From positions 3,286,001 to 3,350,000 of the forward strand of contig NZ_CP036401.1 in NCBI RefSeq assembly GCF_004322755.1: 64,000 nucleotides of DNA, read 5' to 3'. The position numbers and the translations under genes are program-made. Positions 19,259 through 30,328 of this stretch are shown in pieces; positions within the stretch are counted from its first letter, which is position 1; the number at the start of each line of letters is the position of its first letter. This stretch comes from Pseudoduganella albidiflava. GTDB lineage: Bacteria > Pseudomonadota > Gammaproteobacteria > Burkholderiales > Burkholderiaceae_D. Below the pieces are notes generated by a model that saw only the letters and a list, made by a program, of their open reading frames with translations, was not told the origin of the DNA and did no database searches.

Positions 19259-21106
19259 ATGAGCAACAGCACCACCAGCAGCGCCCGCGAATCCGTGTCT
19301 CCCACTGAAGCCCGCGAACTGAAAAAAGGCAGCCTGGCCGCGTTACGGGGCCTGGCGCCATTCCTGAAACCCTACCGGGCGCGCTTCGCCATGGCCGGCG
19401 TGGCGCTGGTCGTCGCGGCCGGCGCCACGCTGGCGATCCCGTACGCGTTCAAGCAGATGATCGACCTGGGCTTCGGCGCCAAGGCCGGCGTGCACAGCGC
19501 CGAGCACGTGAATGCCGTGTTCCTCGCGCTGTTCGCCGTGGCCACGGTGCTGGCCCTGGCCACGGCGGCACGCTTCTACACGGTGTCGTGGCTGGGCGAA
19601 CGGGTAGTGGCCGATATCCGCAGCGCCGTCTATCGCCACGTGGTGCGGCAGAGCCCCGCATTTTTCGAAACCACCCAGACCGGTGAGGTCCTGTCACGCA
19701 TCACGACGGACACCACGCTGATCCAGGCAGTCGTCGGCACCAGCATCTCGATGGCGCTGCGCAACGCGCTGCTGTTCATCGGCGGACTGGTCATGCTGTT
19801 CGTGACCAGCCCGAAACTGACCGGCATCATCATCGCCCTGCTGGTGCTGACCATCCTGCCGATCGTGATGTTCGGCCGGCGCGTGCGCAAGCTGTCGCGC
19901 GATTCGCAGGACCGCATCGCCGATGCGTCGGCGGTGGCCGGCGAGATCCTGAACGCGATGCCGACCGTGCAAGCCTTCACCCACGAGGACATCGAGACGC
20001 GGCGCTTCGGCGGCGCGGTGGAAGGCGCGTTCGGCACGGCGATGCGCCGCATCCGCGCCCGCGCGCTGCTGACCATGCTGGCCATCGTGCTGGTGTTCGG
20101 CACCATCGTGTTCGTGCTGTGGCTGGGCGCCCACGCGGTGCTGTCGGGCACCATGTCCGGCGGCGAGCTGGGCCAGTTCATCCTGTATGCCTCGATCGTG
20201 GCCGGCGCGGTCGGCGCGCTGTCCGAAGTGATGGGCGAGGCGCAGCGCGCGGCCGGCGCCACCGAGCGCCTGCTCGAACTGCTGGCGACCCAGTCCGACA
20301 TCCGCGAACCCGCGCAGCCGCTGGCGCTGCCGCCGCGCGCGGCCAACGGCGCGGCCCTGACGCTGGCCGACGTCACGTTCTCCTATCCGTCGCGCCCCGA
20401 GTCCGCGGCGCTGGCCCACCTGGACCTGGACATCCGGCCCGGCGAAACGGTGGCCATCGTCGGCCCGTCCGGCGCCGGCAAGACCACGCTGTTCCAGCTG
20501 TTCCTGCGCTTCTTCGATCCGCAGCAGGGCACCATCCGCCTCGATGGCGTGGACATCCGCCACCTGGCCCTGCACGACCTGCGCGGCGCGATCGGCATCG
20601 TGCCGCAGGATACCGTGATCTTCTCGGCCGACGCGATGGAAAACATCCGCTACGGCCGCGCCGGCGCCAGCGACGAGGAAGTGATCCATGCCGCGAAACT
20701 GGCGGCCGCCCATGAATTCATCGAGCGGCTGCCGAACGGCTACAAGTCCTTCCTGGGCGAGCGCGGCGTGCGCCTCTCCGGCGGCCAGCGCCAACGCATC
20801 GCCATCGCCCGCGCTCTCCTCAAGAATCCCCCGCTGCTGCTGCTCGACGAAGCGACCAGCGCGCTCGATGCCGAATCCGAGCGCCTGGTGCAATCGGCAC
20901 TGGAGGCGGCCATGGTCGGCCGCACCACCGTCATCATCGCCCACCGCCTGGCCACCGTGCAGCGCGCCGACCGCATCATCGTGATGGAAGACGGCCGCAT
21001 CGTCGAAACCGGCACCCACAAGTCGCTGGTGGCGCTGGGCGGCATCTATGCCAACCTGGCGGCGCTGCAGTTCCACAACGTCCACGTCGAGCACCATCAT
21101 GAATAA
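19259..21106 (+). CDS. ABC exporter, fused membrane and ATPase domains (ABCB/MsbA type)
   Basis: A 615-residue half-transporter. Six membrane helices (about 35-340) precede a nucleotide-binding domain with Walker A GPSGAGKTTL, signature LSGGQRQRIAIARAL and Walker B LLLLDEATSALD. The His-rich C-terminus (HNVHVEHHHE) is unusual but not interpretable. It functions as a homodimer; the substrate (lipid or drug) is not determinable. The stop overlaps the next start by eight bases. Because its membrane domain is fused, it is unlikely to supply ATPase activity to the upstream FtsX permease. Confidence 0.92.
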   Translation: MSNSTTSSARESVSPTEARELKKGSLAALRGLAPFLKPYRARFAMAGVALVVAAGATLAIPYAFKQMIDLGFGAKAGVHSAEHVNAVFLALFAVATVLALATAARFYTVSWLGERVVADIRSAVYRHVVRQSPAFFETTQTGEVLSRITTDTTLIQAVVGTSISMALRNALLFIGGLVMLFVTSPKLTGIIIALLVLTILPIVMFGRRVRKLSRDSQDRIADASAVAGEILNAMPTVQAFTHEDIETRRFGGAVEGAFGTAMRRIRARALLTMLAIVLVFGTIVFVLWLGAHAVLSGTMSGGELGQFILYASIVAGAVGALSEVMGEAQRAAGATERLLELLATQSDIREPAQPLALPPRAANGAALTLADVTFSYPSRPESAALAHLDLDIRPGETVAIVGPSGAGKTTLFQLFLRFFDPQQGTIRLDGVDIRHLALHDLRGAIGIVPQDTVIFSADAMENIRYGRAGASDEEVIHAAKLAAAHEFIERLPNGYKSFLGERGVRLSGGQRQRIAIARALLKNPPLLLLDEATSALDAESERLVQSALEAAMVGRTTVIIAHRLATVQRADRIIVMEDGRIVETGTHKSLVALGGIYANLAALQFHNVHVEHHHE

Positions 21107-22210
21107 ACCCGCGCACCCGCCAGCCGGCGAGGCCGACCTGCGCCAGCAGTGCGCCACCGTCCTGCCGGGCCACCGGCAGCAGACACCCGCGCAGGTCTTC
21201 GCGGCGATGGCCGCATGGTGCGAACGGCACGGCATCGCGCACGACGTGTACGGGGAAGGTGAATTGATCCAGTCGCTGGAACGCAAGGTGGCCGCCCTGC
21301 TGGGCAAGGAAGCCGCCACGTTCTGCATCACGGGCACGATGGCCCAGGCCACCGCCTTGCGGCTGGCCTGCGCCGACCGCGGCAGCCGCCTGGTGGCCCT
21401 GCATGCCACCGCGCACATCCTGAAGCACGAGCGCGGCAACCACCAGCTGCTCGATCATTTCCACGCGCTGCAGGCCGGCAGCCCGCACCGGCCATTCACC
21501 ATGGCCGACCTGGACGCCATTCCCGACCACCTGGGCGCGGTGTCGCTGGAGCTGCCGGCACGCGAGATCGGCGGGATATCGCCGGCCTGGGAAGAGCTGG
21601 AAGCCATCAAGGCCTGGTGCCGGGAACGGAACACGCACCTGCACATGGATGGCGCGCGGCTGTGGGAAGCCGCCGCCGGCTTCGGCCGCAGCCCTGCGGA
21701 AGTCGCGGCCGGCTTCGATACCGTCTACGTGTCGCTGTACAAGGGCATCGGCGGGATCGGCGGCGCGCTGCTCGCCGGCAGCGCCGCCTTCGTTGCCCGG
21801 GCGCAGGAGTGGTACCGCCGCCAGGGCGGCAGCATCATCCACCGCACCCCGTACGTGGTGGCCGCGGCCATGCAGATCGACGAGCGGCTGGCGGCGATGC
21901 CGGCGCTGTTCCGCCGCACCCAATGGCTGTTCGAGGCGCTGCCCGCCTATCCGATGCTGCGCATGAATCCGTTGCAGCCGCACGCCAACCTGTTCCACCT
22001 GCACATGCCGGTGGAGCGCGAGCGCGCGCTGGAGATCCGCAACGACATCGCCCGCGAACACGGCATCTGGCTCCACAATGCCGTGCACCACGGGCAGCTC
22101 GACGGCACCTGCTACACGGAGTGGTACGTGGGCGACCACCTGCTGGACCTGCCCGACGAGGAAGTCCACGTCGCGCTGGCGCTCTGGAACGCGGCACTGG
22201 AGGCGGCACT

Positions 22211-22214
<4 letters not shown>
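21099..22214 (+). CDS. PLP-dependent threonine-aldolase/beta-eliminating lyase family enzyme
   Basis: A 371-residue fold-type I PLP enzyme. DVYGEGE and LLGKEAATFCITGTMAQ near the N-terminus, HMDGARLWEA (Asp binds the pyridine nitrogen) and SLYKGIGGIGGALLAG (Lys forms the aldimine) fit the L-threonine aldolase family, cleaving beta-hydroxy amino acids to glycine plus aldehyde. Substrate preference is unknown. It is translationally coupled on both sides (ATGAATAA with the exporter, GTGA with the helicase). Confidence 0.85.
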
Positions 22215-23698
<1,484 letters not shown>

Positions 23699-23756
23699 TC
23701 AGCCGCTCACCTTGCCCTGACCTGATAGAATCGCCCGTTTTCAGCCGGAGAACCGC

Positions 23757-24728
23757 ATGCAGCAGTACCAGCAACTGATCGAGACCGTCCTTGCCCAGGG
23801 TTCCTGGCAAGACAACCGCACGGGCATCCGCACGCTGTCCGTGCCGGGTGCGATGATGCGCTTCGATCTGGCGCAGGGCTTCCCGGCGGTGACGACCAAG
23901 CGGCTGGCCTTCAAGTCCGTGGTCGGCGAACTGTGCGCCTTCCTGCGTGCATCGCGCAGCGCGGCGGACTTCCGCGCGCTGGGCTGCAAGGTGTGGGACC
24001 AGAACGCCAACGAGAATGCGCAATGGCTGGCCAATCCCTATCGCGAGGGTGTCGACGACCTGGGTCCGGTCTACGGCGTGCAGTGGCGCCAGTGGCCCGG
24101 CTACAAGCTGGTCGATGCCGCCAACACGGCGCAGCGGGAAGACGCGTACCGCAACGGGTTCAGCGAAGTGGCGCCGCTGGTGGAAAACGGTGTCGAGAAA
24201 GTCCTGCTGTACAAGGCGATCGACCAGCTGCGCGAGTGCCTGGACACCATCGTCGACAACCCGGGCAGCCGCCGCATCCTGTTCCACGGCTGGAACCCGG
24301 CCGTGCTGGACCAGGTCGCCCTGCCCGCCTGCCACCTGCTGTACCAGTTCATCCCGAACGCGACGACCAGGGAAATCTCGCTGTGCCTGTACGTGCGCAG
24401 CAACGACATCGGCCTGGGCACGCCGTTCAACATCGCCGAAGGCGCCGCGCTGCTGCACCTGGTCGGGCGCCTCACCGGCTACACGCCGCGCTGGTTCACC
24501 TACTTCATCGGCGACGCGCACATCTACGAGAACCACATGGAGATGGTGCAGGAACAGCTCAAGCGCGAACCGTACGACGCGCCGCGCCTCGTGATCGCCG
24601 ACCGCGTGCCGGAATTCGCCCGCACCGGCAAATACGAACCCGAGTGGCTGGAAAAGATCGAACCGTCCGACTTCAGCCTGGAAGGCTACCGGCACCATCC
24701 GCCGCTCACCGCGCCGATGGCGGTGTGA
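23757..24728 (+). CDS. thyA: Thymidylate synthase
   Basis: A 323-residue enzyme that makes dTMP from dUMP with methylenetetrahydrofolate. The nucleophile is in [10 protein letters not shown] and the phosphate-binding and dUMP-binding motifs ([27 protein letters not shown]) are intact. It is longer than the 264-residue E. coli type because of an insertion of about 50 residues in the small domain (about 95-150), as in the Lactobacillus-type enzymes. GGAG nine bases upstream of ATG 23757 supports the start. Confidence 0.97.
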   Translation: MQQYQQLIETVLAQGSWQDNRTGIRTLSVPGAMMRFDLAQGFPAVTTKRLAFKSVVGELCAFLRASRSAADFRALGCKVWDQNANENAQWLANPYREGVDDLGPVYGVQWRQWPGYKLVDAANTAQREDAYRNGFSEVAPLVENGVEKVLLYKAIDQLRECLDTIVDNPGSRRILFHGWNPAVLDQVALPACHLLYQFIPNATTREISLCLYVRSNDIGLGTPFNIAEGAALLHLVGRLTGYTPRWFTYFIGDAHIYENHMEMVQEQLKREPYDAPRLVIADRVPEFARTGKYEPEWLEKIEPSDFSLEGYRHHPPLTAPMAV

Positions 24729-24845
24729 GAAGCGCGCAAGCTTCACGCAGCAGGTACCGCTTGAACATCGCTGTCGCGGATCTCGCGTATCGTCAGCCAT
24801 GACCACGTCGAGCGGCCAGCGCAACGTCCGCAAGCCGGCATCGCC

Positions 24846-25223
24846 ATGATCGCCGGCACCCCGTACAGTCCCGGGAAGGCATTCCTCGCGTTTGCCCGCC
24901 AGTTCATCGAGCACCTTGCCAGCGGCGAATACGGCCAGGCACTCGGCAAGCTGGATACGACTTCGCAACGGTGGAGCAAGGACGGTTTGCAGCGTGCATT
25001 GCGCGACGCGTGTGGCGATGCGCCGGTTACGTCCCCGCACGGGCTCACGCAGTCGGCCAGCCCCAGCCTCGAAGAGGTGGCCTTCGGGGAGTACCTGCTG
25101 AAGCACCCTTTGCCGCTGTCGGGAAAATGGGGACGTGCGCACGCACTTTTCCGATTCCGGCAAAAGCCCGGCACCGGTTCCTTCCACGTCGAATTGGTGT
25201 CGATCGGGCGCAGCAGCCGCTAG
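24846..25223 (+). CDS. Small hypothetical protein
   Basis: A 125-residue predicted cytosolic protein with no signal or membrane helix. The N-terminal half (AFLAFARQFIEHLASGEYGQ and following helices) resembles the helical start of NTF2-like small domains, but I recognise no family. There is no convincing ribosome-binding site, and the 117 bases after thyA hold nothing else. Codon use is ordinary for the region. It may be real because of its amphipathic helices and sensible composition; confidence is limited. Confidence 0.45.
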   Translation: MIAGTPYSPGKAFLAFARQFIEHLASGEYGQALGKLDTTSQRWSKDGLQRALRDACGDAPVTSPHGLTQSASPSLEEVAFGEYLLKHPLPLSGKWGRAHALFRFRQKPGTGSFHVELVSIGRSSR

Positions 25224-25575
25224 GCGGCCTTGAACCGGACACTCCGGTGCCTTGCGCTTTCTGGTCCAGGATCCTGGCGCAAACGTATGGGACGACAAGG
25301 ACACGCTGCCGGTTGCCTGGCGAAAATGCAGGGCTCCCAGTTGCGCTCGCACTGCTGGGCCGCGCCAGGGCAGAGCGAGACCTGCGCAAGCACCGGGTCG
25401 ATATTTTCCTCATGATCAGCTCGACGGCAAGGATCGACGGCCGATCCGGGCTGCTTTGGCCGTCGCGCGCAGGAACCTTAATGGTCCTATCGAAAGTGTC
25501 CGGCGATACGCGGAAGCCACTCGTTGTTGTAGAAACACGTCGAACAACCTTAACGATACGAAGGAAGGTTGACGG
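25224..25575. other. Intergenic region upstream of the TetR gene
   Basis: Small open frames occur, but none has a recognisable product or start signal. G+C falls towards the right, ahead of the TetR-DUF418 pair. No clear promoter hexamers are seen. Confidence 0.35.
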
Positions 25576-25595
25576 ATGAACGAACGTTCGTTCAT
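25576..25595. promoter_or_regulatory. Perfect 20-bp palindrome, probable TetR operator
   Basis: ATGAACGAACGTTCGTTCAT is fully self-complementary and lies nine bases before the TetR start codon. GAACGNNCGTTC-like palindromes are typical TetR-family operators, so the regulator probably represses itself and the coupled membrane gene. Confidence 0.8.
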
Positions 25596-25604
25596 GATCG
25601 ACGT

Positions 25605-26186
25605 ATGAGAACCCAGACTCCAGCCCGACAGGACAAAATTATCGAAGCAGCAATCGCCTGCTTTATTCGCAAGGGATTTCATGCAACCAGCATGCGCGAT
25701 ATAGCCAAAGAAGCCAGTGTGAGCTTAGGCAATTTATATACCTATTTTCCGGGTAAGCAGCAATTGATCGCTGAGGTCGCAGAATTGGAGCGACAGGGAC
25801 TGGCACCGATTCTCCAGAGTCTCGATGAAATCGTTTCACCGCGGATTGAAGATGTCGTACGCATCTTGATGGAGTATCGCGCCCTGAATCTTCAACCTGA
25901 ATGGGCGATACTTTCCGCGGAATGTCTTGCAGAACTGGCACGAACTTCGGTACTACGCTCGGCCTTCAGCGAAAATCGGGTTCTCCTGTTAAATACATTC
26001 GCTTCCGCCATTGAGCGGGCAGCGGATACTGGCAGCTTGAGGCCAGCTGCCGAGCCGCTCGCCATTGCGCAGTTGCTGCTTGATGGGGTAGAGGCCGAAG
26101 CATTGCGTCACGCAATAGCGAACGAGAAAAACAGCAGCTCTGCAGTTATTTCCAGCCCACTCCTGCGCTGTTTATTATTGGCATGA
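25605..26186 (+). CDS. TetR-family transcriptional regulator
   Basis: A 193-residue repressor. The N-terminal helix-turn-helix (AAIACFIRKGFHATSMRDIA, then SVSLGNLYTYFPGKQQL) is typical TetR/AcrR, and the C-terminal helical ligand domain is unspecific. ATG 25605 is preferred because an upstream in-frame ATG (25569) would place the palindromic operator inside the coding region. The gene is clearly AT-richer than its neighbours and overlaps the next gene by four bases (ATGA). The ligand is unknown. Confidence 0.9.
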   Translation: MRTQTPARQDKIIEAAIACFIRKGFHATSMRDIAKEASVSLGNLYTYFPGKQQLIAEVAELERQGLAPILQSLDEIVSPRIEDVVRILMEYRALNLQPEWAILSAECLAELARTSVLRSAFSENRVLLLNTFASAIERAADTGSLRPAAEPLAIAQLLLDGVEAEALRHAIANEKNSSSAVISSPLLRCLLLA

Positions 26187-27244
26187 ATGATCCAATACGA
26201 CACCCCAACCGGCTAGCCGGCATCGATGTCGCCCGCTATATTGCCCTCGCCGGCATGGTATTCGTTAATTTTCATTTAGCAATGCATGCGCAACCAGCCC
26301 GTCAGGATTGGCTGGATACGCTGTTCAAGGTCCTCGAAGGGAAAGCGTCTGCAACGTTTGTCGTTTTGGCTGGCATTAGCCTGGCACTGGCAACACGTTC
26401 AATGGACTCTGCCAAGGCGCGTGTATCGATTGCACCGCGTGCGCTTTTCCTGTTTGTCGCAGGCTGCGGGAATCTATGCATCTTTCCTGCGGATATCCTC
26501 CACTATTACGGTGTGTACTTCTTGCTGGCACTGCCTCTCATGCACGCACGTTCGCTGATTCTGGTGGTATTGATTTTTGTCGTCACAGTGATTTCACTCT
26601 GGGCGCAGCTCACATTTGACTACAGCACAGCCTGGAACTGGACAACACTTGAATATGAAGACCTTTGGACATGGTCGGGCTTCCTGCGCAATTTGCTCTT
26701 CAATGGATTCCACCCGGTACTTCCATGGTTTGCCTTCCTGATATTCGGGCTACTCCTGGCTCGCTTGCAGCTCGAGAAAAATCATGTGCAGGTCTTCCTC
26801 GCAATATCTGGCCTCATCATCATGGCGGGTACCAGCCGGGTCGCGCCCTATTTCGAGTCCTATTCCTTCCGATGGCTGTTCACAACAACGCCAATGCCGC
26901 CTGGGCCACTATATTTCCTGATGGGAGTCGGTACTGCAAGTTTCCTGATCGGAGGGTGCCTTTGGCTTGCTGCAAGAATGTCTTGTTTGGGGTGGATGGC
27001 AAAGGCAGGCAAGATGACATTGACCTTGTACATAGCTCACATTTTGATAGGAATGAGCATATTGGAATACTTTGGTCTACTCGACGGATCTGCCGGATTG
27101 ATTACTACAGTGTGGTCTGCATCGATATTCCTGATCGCGGCAACTTTCTTCACAGTCGCGTGGGCAACTGTCCGGGAGCATGGGCCAATAGAATTATTGA
27201 TGAGAAAACTCACCGCGCGTTCCAGCAAGGGCAGTGTCGCGTAA
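26183..27244 (+). CDS. DUF418/heparan-acetyltransferase-like membrane protein
   Basis: A 353-residue inner-membrane protein with about ten helices. The opening RLAGIDVARYIALAGMVFVN matches the first helix of DUF418/DUF1624 and acyltransferase-like families, which are thought to move acyl groups across the membrane or act in efflux. It is coupled to the TetR gene and shares its lower G+C, suggesting the two were acquired as a unit. The specific reaction is unknown. It converges with the AraC gene across 11 bases. Confidence 0.8.
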   Translation: MNDPIRHPNRLAGIDVARYIALAGMVFVNFHLAMHAQPARQDWLDTLFKVLEGKASATFVVLAGISLALATRSMDSAKARVSIAPRALFLFVAGCGNLCIFPADILHYYGVYFLLALPLMHARSLILVVLIFVVTVISLWAQLTFDYSTAWNWTTLEYEDLWTWSGFLRNLLFNGFHPVLPWFAFLIFGLLLARLQLEKNHVQVFLAISGLIIMAGTSRVAPYFESYSFRWLFTTTPMPPGPLYFLMGVGTASFLIGGCLWLAARMSCLGWMAKAGKMTLTLYIAHILIGMSILEYFGLLDGSAGLITTVWSASIFLIAATFFTVAWATVREHGPIELLMRKLTARSSKGSVA

Positions 27245-27255
27245 CAAAAATCGGC

Positions 27256-28305
27256 TCACTCTCCCTGCCGCGTCCCCTTTCGGTAATCCGACGGGCTGCT
27301 GCCGGTCCAGTGCCGGAAGGCGCGGCAAAAACCCGTCGCATCGGAAAATCCCAGGTCGAAGGCCAGCGCGGCCATGCCCGTGTTGGAGCTGGCCAGCCGG
27401 TGCACCGCGATATCGCGCCGCAGCCCGTCCTTCACGGCCTGGAAGTGGGTTCCCTCCTCCGCGAACCGGCGGTTCAGCGTGCGGACGGAAACATGCAACG
27501 CCTGCGCCAGTTCCTGGATCGTCACCGGCCGTGCCAGGTTCTGTTCGAGATACTCGCGTGTCCTGGCCGAGATGGAGGCACGGTGCATTGCCGTAAACGT
27601 CCAGTCTTCCGGTGCGCGTTTCAGGAACGCCCACAGCTCATGCTTCTCGCGCCGGAACGGCTCCGTGCAATCCGCGTAGGCAAAGTAGATGCTCGTCTGG
27701 TCCGCATCGCAATGCACTTCGCCCGGATACAGGAAGGCGTAGTCCTCCGCATGCCTGGTCCTCGCGAAGCCGAATTCCACCCGGTGCAGGCCGATCTCCC
27801 GGCCGAGCAGCCAGCTGGCGATGCCATGCGCCAGCTTCATCATCAGCTCATGCCCCAGCGGTGCCACCGGCGTCCCGGCCGTTCGTGGCACGAGCGCCAG
27901 CCGCACCAGGTTGTTCCTGGTCGAGATCTGCAGGCGGTAGTCGTCCAGCAGCAGGTTCCAGAAGCGCACGAAACGGTTCTGGGCAACCAGCACGGTGGGT
28001 GCATCCAGCAAGCTGAGCATCAGGTACTTCAGCGTGCCGGTGCGGATCGGGCGCGACCACAGGCCCAGCATTTCGTCATCGAGCGTCGCCGCCACGGTGC
28101 GATACAGCGCCGCATACTGCTGGCGCGTCAGGCGCGCGTCCGGCTGGTCGAGCAGCGAATGCGGGATGGCGGCGCTGGCCAATACCTGCGCCACCACGTC
28201 TTCTCCGTGCCGGGTACGGACGAAGTGCAGCATCCCGTGCAGGAAATGCGCGGAAACGGTCAGGGTGCCGGGCGGAGAGTGCTGCATACGGCGATTATGG
28301 CGCAT
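27256..28305 (-). CDS. AraC-family transcriptional regulator
   Basis: A 349-residue regulator. The N-terminal region (about 20-200) is of the arabinose-binding-like type found in OruR/ArgR-like AraC proteins. The C-terminal HTH_18 domain has two helix-turn-helix units (TIQELAQALHVSVRTLNRRF and MAALAFDLGFSDATGFCRAF). G+C returns to the window average here. It is divergent from the FabF-like gene with 162 bases between, so it may control that gene (inference). Met 7 is an alternative start. Confidence 0.9.
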   Translation of the reverse strand: MRHNRRMQHSPPGTLTVSAHFLHGMLHFVRTRHGEDVVAQVLASAAIPHSLLDQPDARLTRQQYAALYRTVAATLDDEMLGLWSRPIRTGTLKYLMLSLLDAPTVLVAQNRFVRFWNLLLDDYRLQISTRNNLVRLALVPRTAGTPVAPLGHELMMKLAHGIASWLLGREIGLHRVEFGFARTRHAEDYAFLYPGEVHCDADQTSIYFAYADCTEPFRREKHELWAFLKRAPEDWTFTAMHRASISARTREYLEQNLARPVTIQELAQALHVSVRTLNRRFAEEGTHFQAVKDGLRRDIAVHRLASSNTGMAALAFDLGFSDATGFCRAFRHWTGSSPSDYRKGTRQGE

Positions 28306-28467
28306 TTTGCATATTCGTTGGCGCGATACGGCAACCTTCCCTGCTATGCCTCCCTATACTGACGCCTGGATTCGATGCCAATCCGCGTGTGCGCCAGCCT
28401 GCGCGTGGCGTCTTTTGTCTATTCCTGAGTTTTATCGTTGCCGATCCGTCGGTTGAAGGGAGTGCAT

Positions 28468-29736
28468 GTGAATACGAGACGCATCGTCGTGACGGGCATG
28501 GGCCTGGTGTCGCCATTGGGCAGTGGCGTCGAGGCCGTATGGCGCCGGCTCCTGGATGGCCGGTCAGGGCTGGTGACATTGCCCGGCGAGATCACCGAGG
28601 GCATCGCCTCCGGCGTGGCAGGCGTGGTGCCCGCCTTGACGCCGGACTGCCCATGGGGTTTCGACCCGGCCCTTGCCGTGGAAGCGAAGGACCTCAAGAA
28701 GATGGACCGCTTCAGCGTGTTCGCGCTGGCCGCCGCCCAGGAAGCGCTGGCGCAGGCCGGCTGGCACCCGGAGAGCGACGAGGCCCGCGAACGCACGGCC
28801 ACCATCGTCGGCTCGGGGGTCGGCGGCTTCGGCGCCATCGTCGATGCCGTGCGCACCACCGATGGCCGCGGACCGCGCCGGCTGTCGCCCTTCACCGTGC
28901 CGAGCTTCCTGGCCAACATGGCGGCCGGCCACATCTCCATCCGCCACGGCTTCCGCGGCCCGCTGGGCGCGCCCGTCACCGCCTGCGCCGCCAGCGCCCA
29001 GGCCATCGGCGACGCGCTGCGCCTGATCCGTGCCGGCGAAGCCGATGTCGCCGTGTGCGGCGGCGCCGAGGCCTGCATCGACCGCGTCAGCTTCGGCGCC
29101 TTCGCCGCCGCCAGGACCATGTCGACCGGATTCAACGGCGAACCCACCCGCGCATCCCGCCCGTTCGATGCCGGGCGCGATGGCTTCGTCATGGGCGAAG
29201 GCGCCGGCATGCTCGTCATCGAGGAACTGGAGCACGCGCTGGCGCGCGGCGCCACGCCGATCGCCGAAGTGCTGGGCTATGGCACCAGCGCCGACGCGTA
29301 CCACATGACTTCCCCGCCAGAAGACGGCGCCGGCGGGCGGCGGGCCATGGAACTGGCCATCCGCCAGGCAAACCTGGCACCCGCGCAGATCGGGCACCTG
29401 AATGCGCACGCCACGTCCACGCCGGTCGGCGACACCAGCGAGCTGGCCGCCATCCGGGCCATCTTCGGCACGGGCAAGGGGCCGGCCGTATCGGCCACCA
29501 AGTCGGCGACGGGCCACCTGCTGGGCGCCGCGGGCGGCGTGGAAGCCATCTTCACCGTACTGGCCCTGCGCGACCAGCTGGCACCGCCCACGCTGAACCT
29601 GGGACAGGCCGATCCGGCGACGCAGGGCATCGACATCGTCAGCGGCGCGCCGCGCGCGCTGTCGACCGACTACGCCATCTCGAACGGCTTCGGTTTCGGC
29701 GGCGTCAACGCCAGCCTGGTGTTCGGCAGGGTGTAG
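28468..29736 (+). CDS. fabF: Beta-ketoacyl-ACP synthase II (FabF-like), orphan
   Basis: A 422-residue thiolase-fold condensing enzyme. The nucleophile lies in VTACAASAQAIGDAL, and the two catalytic His in NAHATSTPVGD and KSATGHLLGAAGG complete the Cys-His-His triad. GTG 28468 is chosen because AAGGGAG lies five bases before it; GTG 28462 is too close to that site. No acyl carrier protein, ketoreductase or other fab gene is adjacent, so this is a second copy or a specialised lipid gene rather than part of a fab operon. The symbol denotes family only. Confidence 0.88.
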   Translation: MNTRRIVVTGMGLVSPLGSGVEAVWRRLLDGRSGLVTLPGEITEGIASGVAGVVPALTPDCPWGFDPALAVEAKDLKKMDRFSVFALAAAQEALAQAGWHPESDEARERTATIVGSGVGGFGAIVDAVRTTDGRGPRRLSPFTVPSFLANMAAGHISIRHGFRGPLGAPVTACAASAQAIGDALRLIRAGEADVAVCGGAEACIDRVSFGAFAAARTMSTGFNGEPTRASRPFDAGRDGFVMGEGAGMLVIEELEHALARGATPIAEVLGYGTSADAYHMTSPPEDGAGGRRAMELAIRQANLAPAQIGHLNAHATSTPVGDTSELAAIRAIFGTGKGPAVSATKSATGHLLGAAGGVEAIFTVLALRDQLAPPTLNLGQADPATQGIDIVSGAPRALSTDYAISNGFGFGGVNASLVFGRV

Positions 29737-29737
29737 T

Positions 29738-30328
29738 TCAGCCTACGGTCATCCGGTTCGCGGTCGTCCGGCCGGGAACGATCGCCGCGGCGCACGCGCC
29801 GGCCAGCAATCCCAGCCAGTGTGCCTGCCACGCCACCGCCACCCCGGCCGGCAGGCCGGCCACCGTCGCAGCCGGCGCGCTTGCTTCCCAGGCGATTTTC
29901 GCCACCAGCACCGCCGCCGCGCAGGCAACCGGCCAGCGCAGCGCCGGCCGATCGCGCCATGCCAGCACACCGGCCAGCGCGGCAACCAGCATCGACAGCC
30001 CCGAAACCCCGCGGTACTCTGCCAAGTCGGGCGCGCATGCCAGCAAGCCGGCGGAAATCCCTGCTGCGCCGGCTGCCAGGATGATGCCGAAGCGGCGCGC
30101 GCCGAGCATCGACTCCGCCAGCAGCCCCGCCGCCAGCAGCGCCAGCGCATCCGCTGCCGCATGGGACAGCGAGTAATGCACCAGATGACCGGTCCACAGC
30201 CGCCACACCTCGCCGTGCAGGATCGCGGCGCGCTCCCAGGCAAGGGCGGCGGCCAGCCGGTCGCCCAGGCCATGCGCCGCCACGCACAATGCCGCCAGCA
30301 CCGGCGTCACCCGCACGCGTTCAGCCAC
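29738..30328 (-). CDS. rrtA: Rhombosortase, intramembrane rhomboid-type serine protease
   Basis: A 196-residue membrane protein with about six helices. The GEVWRLWTGHLVHYSLSHAAADAL segment, the YRGVSGLSML segment with the candidate catalytic Ser of GVSG, and the C-terminal candidate His in WQAHWLGLLAG match the rhombosortase branch of rhomboid proteases. These cleave GlyGly-CTERM tails of exported proteins. The neighbour on the same strand ends in exactly such a tail and overlaps it by eight bases, which strongly supports the assignment. It ends one base from the convergent fabF-like gene. Confidence 0.82.
   Translation of the reverse strand: MAERVRVTPVLAALCVAAHGLGDRLAAALAWERAAILHGEVWRLWTGHLVHYSLSHAAADALALLAAGLLAESMLGARRFGIILAAGAAGISAGLLACAPDLAEYRGVSGLSMLVAALAGVLAWRDRPALRWPVACAAAVLVAKIAWEASAPAATVAGLPAGVAVAWQAHWLGLLAGACAAAIVPGRTTANRMTVG

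Noticed and set aside
24726..24748. Terminator after thyA
   Set aside because: The inverted repeat is bulged and no T run follows, so an intrinsic terminator is not supported.
25252..25572. Small plus-strand open frame before the TetR gene
   Set aside because: No family match, no ribosome-binding site, and it runs into the operator region.
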